Below, one piece after another: positions 5,597 through 8,946 of a stretch of DNA of 8,946 bases. A program made the translations under genes and the position numbers. Numbering within the stretch: position 1 is the first letter of the stretch; each line of letters begins with the position of its first letter. Under the pieces are notes generated by a model. That model worked only from the letters and a program-made list of their open reading frames with translations, had not been told where the DNA came from and made no database searches. The stretch is from Candidatus Coatesiibacteriota bacterium (GTDB lineage: Bacteria; B130-G9): assembly GCA_016929465.1 (NCBI GenBank), contig JAFGIT010000106.1:1-8946 (forward strand), read 5' to 3'.

Positions 5597-7652
5597 ACGG
5601 GTTAAGCACCCAGCTGTAATACACCGCAAACTTCTTCAGATGCACCTCTCCCGACATGGGAGGGAATTGAATGCGAAGCCTCTTCACACCCTCCGAAGTC
5701 ACCCAGTGATAGTCCTTCCCCGGCTCTGAGATGTACTCATGGAACTCGCCGTCATTCTTGACCATCACCGTCCGGGACTGCTCGCGCGACCAGTTCCGAT
5801 AGGTATTGCTGGTCCACCCGAGGATCACCGGAAACTCGGGAGGGCCGTCAGGCCAAACGACCTTCAGGCTTAGACTAGCTCTATCAACTCTCTTCGGATT
5901 CAGATCACGAATTGGCGCTATCAGAAAGGACGGCGTCCCTGACACTCTATAGACGAGGTTGTCGTTGAGCAGCTCTGTGTCGATGGGCATCCCATTCCCA
6001 TCTGTCACTGTCCAGCCAAGCTTGTCCTGGTTGAACACCCAAGCGTAATAGTCGCCCGGCTGCCTCCTCTTAACGGAGCGGACAGCCTCCCTGGAGCGGA
6101 AGCGGTCCAGAACGTCCGGACGAAGCCGCAGTTTTCCCGAAAGATTGTCCAGAAAATAAGTCCTGGCGTCCGGCTCAATCTGCTCCATATCGAGAGCCGC
6201 AGCCTGAAATCGCTCCATCTGCTCGTCACGCTCGACATTCACCGGGATTGGCCACAGCTTGAGCGAGTGGTCGTTCACCTTGACCCGCAGAACAGCTTCG
6301 ATGGCCGGATCGAAGTCCACCCTGCCTTCGCTCTCCATCATCGTAGGCGTTATCAGGTAGATTTTAGCCCCCTTGGGCACCGGAGATATCAGCTCGGCTA
6401 TCCTATCAGAAGTGACGTAGGCGAATTCTATTCGTCGCTTGAACAGGGCTATATCTGAGTGCACATCCATGGAGAAGAGCGTGCCCACAAGGATTACCAG
6501 CAAAGCAAATGCAGCTGTGCCTACCCCACGCCTCGGTATCCGCTCCAATATCCAGTAGAACGAGGCAGCCACTGCCACTGAAAAGAAGGCCGAGGACAAA
6601 TACATGTAGAGCGGAGTGATCGACGGCATAGTAAGAATCGGAAGCATCGCGACCGGGACCATGATTATCGAGTATCTCACCCTTTTGTCCGTGCGGAAGA
6701 GAATCGGAAGAAATATGACTGCCAACAGCGAATACCGAACCAGTCTGGACTGCGAGGCGACGCCGAAGAGGTGATTCAGCCCCGTAATTGTGTTGGTGAT
6801 GTTGTGGCGACCGAACAAAAGGACCGCCGGTGCTTCTGTGTCCTTTGCTAGCGCAAAGCCGGGATATCCGCCTATCCCCTGAAATGCGACTATCCTGAAA
6901 AGAAGATAGAAGATGAGCACTGCAAAGAAGATGATGTGACGCTTGGCAAGCTTGATGAGAGAGGCTAGCCTGAAAGGGTTCTCCGAGTGCACAAAAACGT
7001 CGTAGAGGAAGAAGGCAATCGGCAAAGTCGCCGCCATCTCCTTTGACATTAGGCTCAAGACCATGAAGACGATACACAAGATGTAGTCTCGCCGGGCCCC
7101 CTTGTCTCCCTCACCATCGCTATATCTGGCATAGAACAAGACGGAGAACACATAGAAGAGAGCACACAGGATGTCGGAACGCTGCAATAGAGCAACTTGC
7201 GTGAGAGAGTGCGTCGGATTCACCGTAAAAAGAAGCGCTGCGGCCGACGAAACGACAAGAGAGCCCCGAGTGAATTGCCAGGCGAGCGCAAGAACGGCAA
7301 TCGAACATGCGATCTGGAGCAGCAGATTCGTCAGGTGGTAGCTGGTAGATTTCACTCCGCAGATCGCAAAGTCAAGTGCCATTAGGGAGGCCGTCAGCGG
7401 TCTATATACTCCGCCCACTTCCTCAGGCTTTCGCCCGATCTTATAGACGAATTCGCCGGGCAAGATGCCGAAACCATTGCCATAGAATGCCTCTGGAAAT
7501 AGGTCGTCGGAAGTGAAGAAGATGTAGTTGACATAGACTTGAAGGTCCTCGGCCGCGAGTGGTATCGAGACCGTGCCACCGAAGACCGCCACGACGAATG
7601 CCGCGACCACCAAAGCGCTGACCCAGAAGCCCCTTGTGATCTGCGTATTCAT
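5595..7652 (-). CDS. TMTC-like GT-C family membrane glycosyltransferase
   Basis: The product is 685 residues. About ten hydrophobic segments span residues 9-396 (for example 9-30, 104-125, 161-178, 190-220, 238-256, 327-345, 348-368, 378-396). The first extracytoplasmic loop carries acidic residues (Glu35-Asp36, Asp49-Asp50) where GT-C enzymes place their catalytic acid. Family-like motifs follow in order: YRPLTASLMALDFAICG (83-99), YHLTNLLLQ (105-113), NPTHSLTQVALLQRSDIL (145-162) and LMSKEMAATLPIAFFLYD (201-218). This order is typical of TMTC/GT105-like proteins, which use polyprenyl-phosphate sugars to glycosylate exported proteins. Unlike animal TMTCs there is no C-terminal TPR array. Residues 397-685 are extracytoplasmic, and 570-685 look like a beta jelly roll (dense strands, FHEYI, KRLRIQF). 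The start overlaps the folC stop as ATGA, with a GAGG site five bases upstream. Donor, acceptor and activity are unknown; a polysaccharide-related GT-C role is an alternative. Confidence 0.82.
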   Translation of the reverse strand: MNTQITRGFWVSALVVAAFVVAVFGGTVSIPLAAEDLQVYVNYIFFTSDDLFPEAFYGNGFGILPGEFVYKIGRKPEEVGGVYRPLTASLMALDFAICGVKSTSYHLTNLLLQIACSIAVLALAWQFTRGSLVVSSAAALLFTVNPTHSLTQVALLQRSDILCALFYVFSVLFYARYSDGEGDKGARRDYILCIVFMVLSLMSKEMAATLPIAFFLYDVFVHSENPFRLASLIKLAKRHIIFFAVLIFYLLFRIVAFQGIGGYPGFALAKDTEAPAVLLFGRHNITNTITGLNHLFGVASQSRLVRYSLLAVIFLPILFRTDKRVRYSIIMVPVAMLPILTMPSITPLYMYLSSAFFSVAVAASFYWILERIPRRGVGTAAFALLVILVGTLFSMDVHSDIALFKRRIEFAYVTSDRIAELISPVPKGAKIYLITPTMMESEGRVDFDPAIEAVLRVKVNDHSLKLWPIPVNVERDEQMERFQAAALDMEQIEPDARTYFLDNLSGKLRLRPDVLDRFRSREAVRSVKRRQPGDYYAWVFNQDKLGWTVTDGNGMPIDTELLNDNLVYRVSGTPSFLIAPIRDLNPKRVDRASLSLKVVWPDGPPEFPVILGWTSNTYRNWSREQSRTVMVKNDGEFHEYISEPGKDYHWVTSEGVKRLRIQFPPMSGEVHLKKFAVYYSWVLNP
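7649..7652 (-). promoter_or_regulatory. ATGA stop/start overlap coupling folC to the glycosyltransferase
   Basis: The plus strand reads TCAT at 7649-7652, which is ATGA on the minus strand. The glycosyltransferase ATG (7652-7650) shares two bases with the folC TGA (7651-7649). A GAGG motif lies five bases before the ATG. This is a typical translational coupling arrangement and implies one transcript for both genes. Confidence 0.85.
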
Positions 7653-8946
7653 TGCTGCCTCGCCAGTCTATCGACAAGGTACGGGCGAAGCTCGCCCGCC
7701 AGATAGACGGAGCCCGTCGCACATAGAAGGTCGTCCGCCCCAACTCCTGACAGTCCCGCGCTCGCGGCATCGAAAGATCGCTCGAATAACTCTGTCTCTG
7801 CACCAACCGCGGTCAACAGGGCTCGAAGCTCTTTCGGTTCCATGGCTCTCTTAGTATCCGCCTTTGTCACGAGAAACTTGTCGAAATATCGGACAAGAAT
7901 GCCGACAACGGTCTCAGCATCCTTGTTGCTGGAAAGCCCCAATATAGCAACTTTATTCCTGGGCTCAAGAGCCGCGCCCAATGTCGCGATCAATGCCTCC
8001 GCGGATTCCTTGTTATGCGCGCAATCCAGAATTACGCATGGTCGCCGACCAAGCACTTCAATTCGGCCCATCAACTGGACCCTCTCGAGGCCCTGCTCGA
8101 TGCTCTTGGCGTCGATTGAGGCGAAGTCCGAAGACAGCAGGCGAGCGGCCGCCGCCGCGCAGCAAGCGTTGTCAACCTGATGCTCTCCGATAACGGGCAA
8201 ACTGACATCATCCAGATGGAGACCAAGCCCATCGAAGCTGCAATGCTGGTGAAGGTCCATTTCTACGTGGGAATGAGCTGTGAAATCCTTCGCGACGTCT
8301 ATTAATGGGGCCTGCATCGAGCGCGCGACGTTCACTATCGTGTCGTAGGCCTCTTTTTCCTGTCTCCCAACAATCACGGGAATGCCCTGCTTAATAATAC
8401 CCGCCTTTTCCCCCGCAATTGCCCTTAGATTGCTGCCCAGCACTGCGGTATGGTCGTAGCCGATCCTGGTTATGACAGAGAGACTTGGACGCACGACATT
8501 CGTGGAGTCAAGCCTTCCACCGAGCCCCGTTTCAAGGACAGCGAGTTCGACGCCCCGGTTCGCGAATTGCATGAGCGCGGTCGCGGTAAGTAACTCAAAG
8601 GTCGTTCTATATGACATCTTGCTTGTGCCGAGCTGAGAGTGTGCCGGCTTGATCTCGCTGAGAATCGAGGCAAATTCCGTCTCAGATATCCAGGCGCCGT
8701 TGGTCTGAATACGCTCCCGCACATCAAGCAAATGCGGTGAAGTGAATAATCCCACACTAAGTCCAGAGCTTTGAAGAATAGATGCGAGCATTGCACAGGT
8801 CGATCCCTTCCCCTTGGTGCCAGCGACGTGGATTATGCCATAGGAGTCCTGCGGGTCCGAGAGCAATGAAAGGAGCTCGCTAAATGCATCTAAATCGAGT
8901 GTCCGCGTATCGTAAGTGAAAGCGGTCGTGCGCTCGAAGTCAACAA
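7649..8946 (-). CDS. folC: Folylpolyglutamate synthase / dihydrofolate synthase (5' end outside window)
   Basis: FolC joins glutamate to dihydropteroate and/or adds glutamates to folates, using ATP, in the cytoplasm. 431 residues are visible, and the frame stays open to the right window edge. The TTG at 8866 is internal: the 26 codons before it (VDFERTTAFTY, then LDLDAFSELLS) match the usual FolC N-terminal helices. The family is about 420-450 residues, so few are missing. Visible motifs are the P-loop HVAGTKGKGST, the substrate-loop stretch SPHLLDVRERIQTNG, ELAVLETGLGGRLDSTN, SVITRIGYDHTAVLGS, the AGEKAGIIK segment with the conserved ligand-site Lys, and the Mur-ligase C-terminal signature ILDCAHN. 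The end carries ATGSVYLAGELR. MurC-F and CapB-type ligases share the fold, but the DVRERI and GYDHT contexts are FolC-specific. It is the upstream partner of the glycosyltransferase through an ATGA overlap; its promoter is beyond the window. One or both activities cannot be told apart by eye. Confidence 0.95.
   Translation of the reverse strand, partial: VDFERTTAFTYDTRTLDLDAFSELLSLLSDPQDSYGIIHVAGTKGKGSTCAMLASILQSSGLSVGLFTSPHLLDVRERIQTNGAWISETEFASILSEIKPAHSQLGTSKMSYRTTFELLTATALMQFANRGVELAVLETGLGGRLDSTNVVRPSLSVITRIGYDHTAVLGSNLRAIAGEKAGIIKQGIPVIVGRQEKEAYDTIVNVARSMQAPLIDVAKDFTAHSHVEMDLHQHCSFDGLGLHLDDVSLPVIGEHQVDNACCAAAAARLLSSDFASIDAKSIEQGLERVQLMGRIEVLGRRPCVILDCAHNKESAEALIATLGAALEPRNKVAILGLSSNKDAETVVGILVRYFDKFLVTKADTKRAMEPKELRALLTAVGAETELFERSFDAASAGLSGVGADDLLCATGSVYLAGELRPYLVDRLARQQ

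Noticed and set aside
6406-7077. 223-codon open frame on the minus strand in another frame of the glycosyltransferase
   Set aside because: It is a same-strand shadow of a protein with clear membrane segments and family motifs, with Cys/Ser/His-rich composition and no recognisable domain.

Overview
The window looks like chromosomal DNA of an uncultured-type, probably diderm bacterium of moderate to slightly high GC. The diderm guess rests on a lipoprotein signal with Gly after the lipobox Cys (no Asp retention signal), a Sec-secreted giant protein, and a TMTC-like GT-C membrane glycosyltransferase. These families are common in environmental lineages such as Planctomycetota-like or deltaproteobacteria-like bacteria. 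The sequence alone does not fix the phylum. There are no mobile elements, CRISPR arrays, tRNA or rRNA genes.

Layout, plus strand (1-5191): the C-terminal end of an unidentified, probably secreted protein ends at 241. A perfect intrinsic terminator follows (278-308). Only 12 bases after its U-tract lies a strong Shine-Dalgarno sequence and a TTG start for a TPR lipoprotein (332-1705). A 45-base gap then leads to a very large secreted protein (1751-5191). It has a signal peptide, an NTF2-like domain, TPR repeats, a CBM-like beta-sandwich, a domain I recognise as ILEI/FAM3 (PANDER-like), more TPR-like helices and a second, degenerate ILEI-like domain. The lipoprotein and the large protein form an apparent operon, possibly fed by read-through of the terminator.

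Convergent intergenic region (5192-5594): the first part shows nothing recognisable. The second part is AT-richer and holds a sigma70-type promoter followed by about 125 bases ending in a long imperfect hairpin and a U-rich tract. I propose it as a small RNA gene; it matches no RNA family I know.

Minus strand (8946-5595): folC (folylpolyglutamate/dihydrofolate synthase, missing only its extreme N-terminus) is translationally coupled by an ATGA overlap to a TMTC/GT-C-type glycosyltransferase with about ten membrane segments and a C-terminal extracytoplasmic part that may end in a jelly roll.

The most interesting theme is that a TMTC-like glycosyltransferase lies end-to-end with an operon encoding exported TPR proteins, one carrying duplicated ILEI/FAM3 domains next to a CBM-like domain. 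In animals, TMTC proteins O-mannosylate cadherins and a FAM3-like stem domain in POMGNT1 binds carbohydrate. A bacterial surface-glycosylation or glycan-recognition set is therefore an attractive but unproven inference. The convergent orientation and folC coupling mean the two halves are not one operon.
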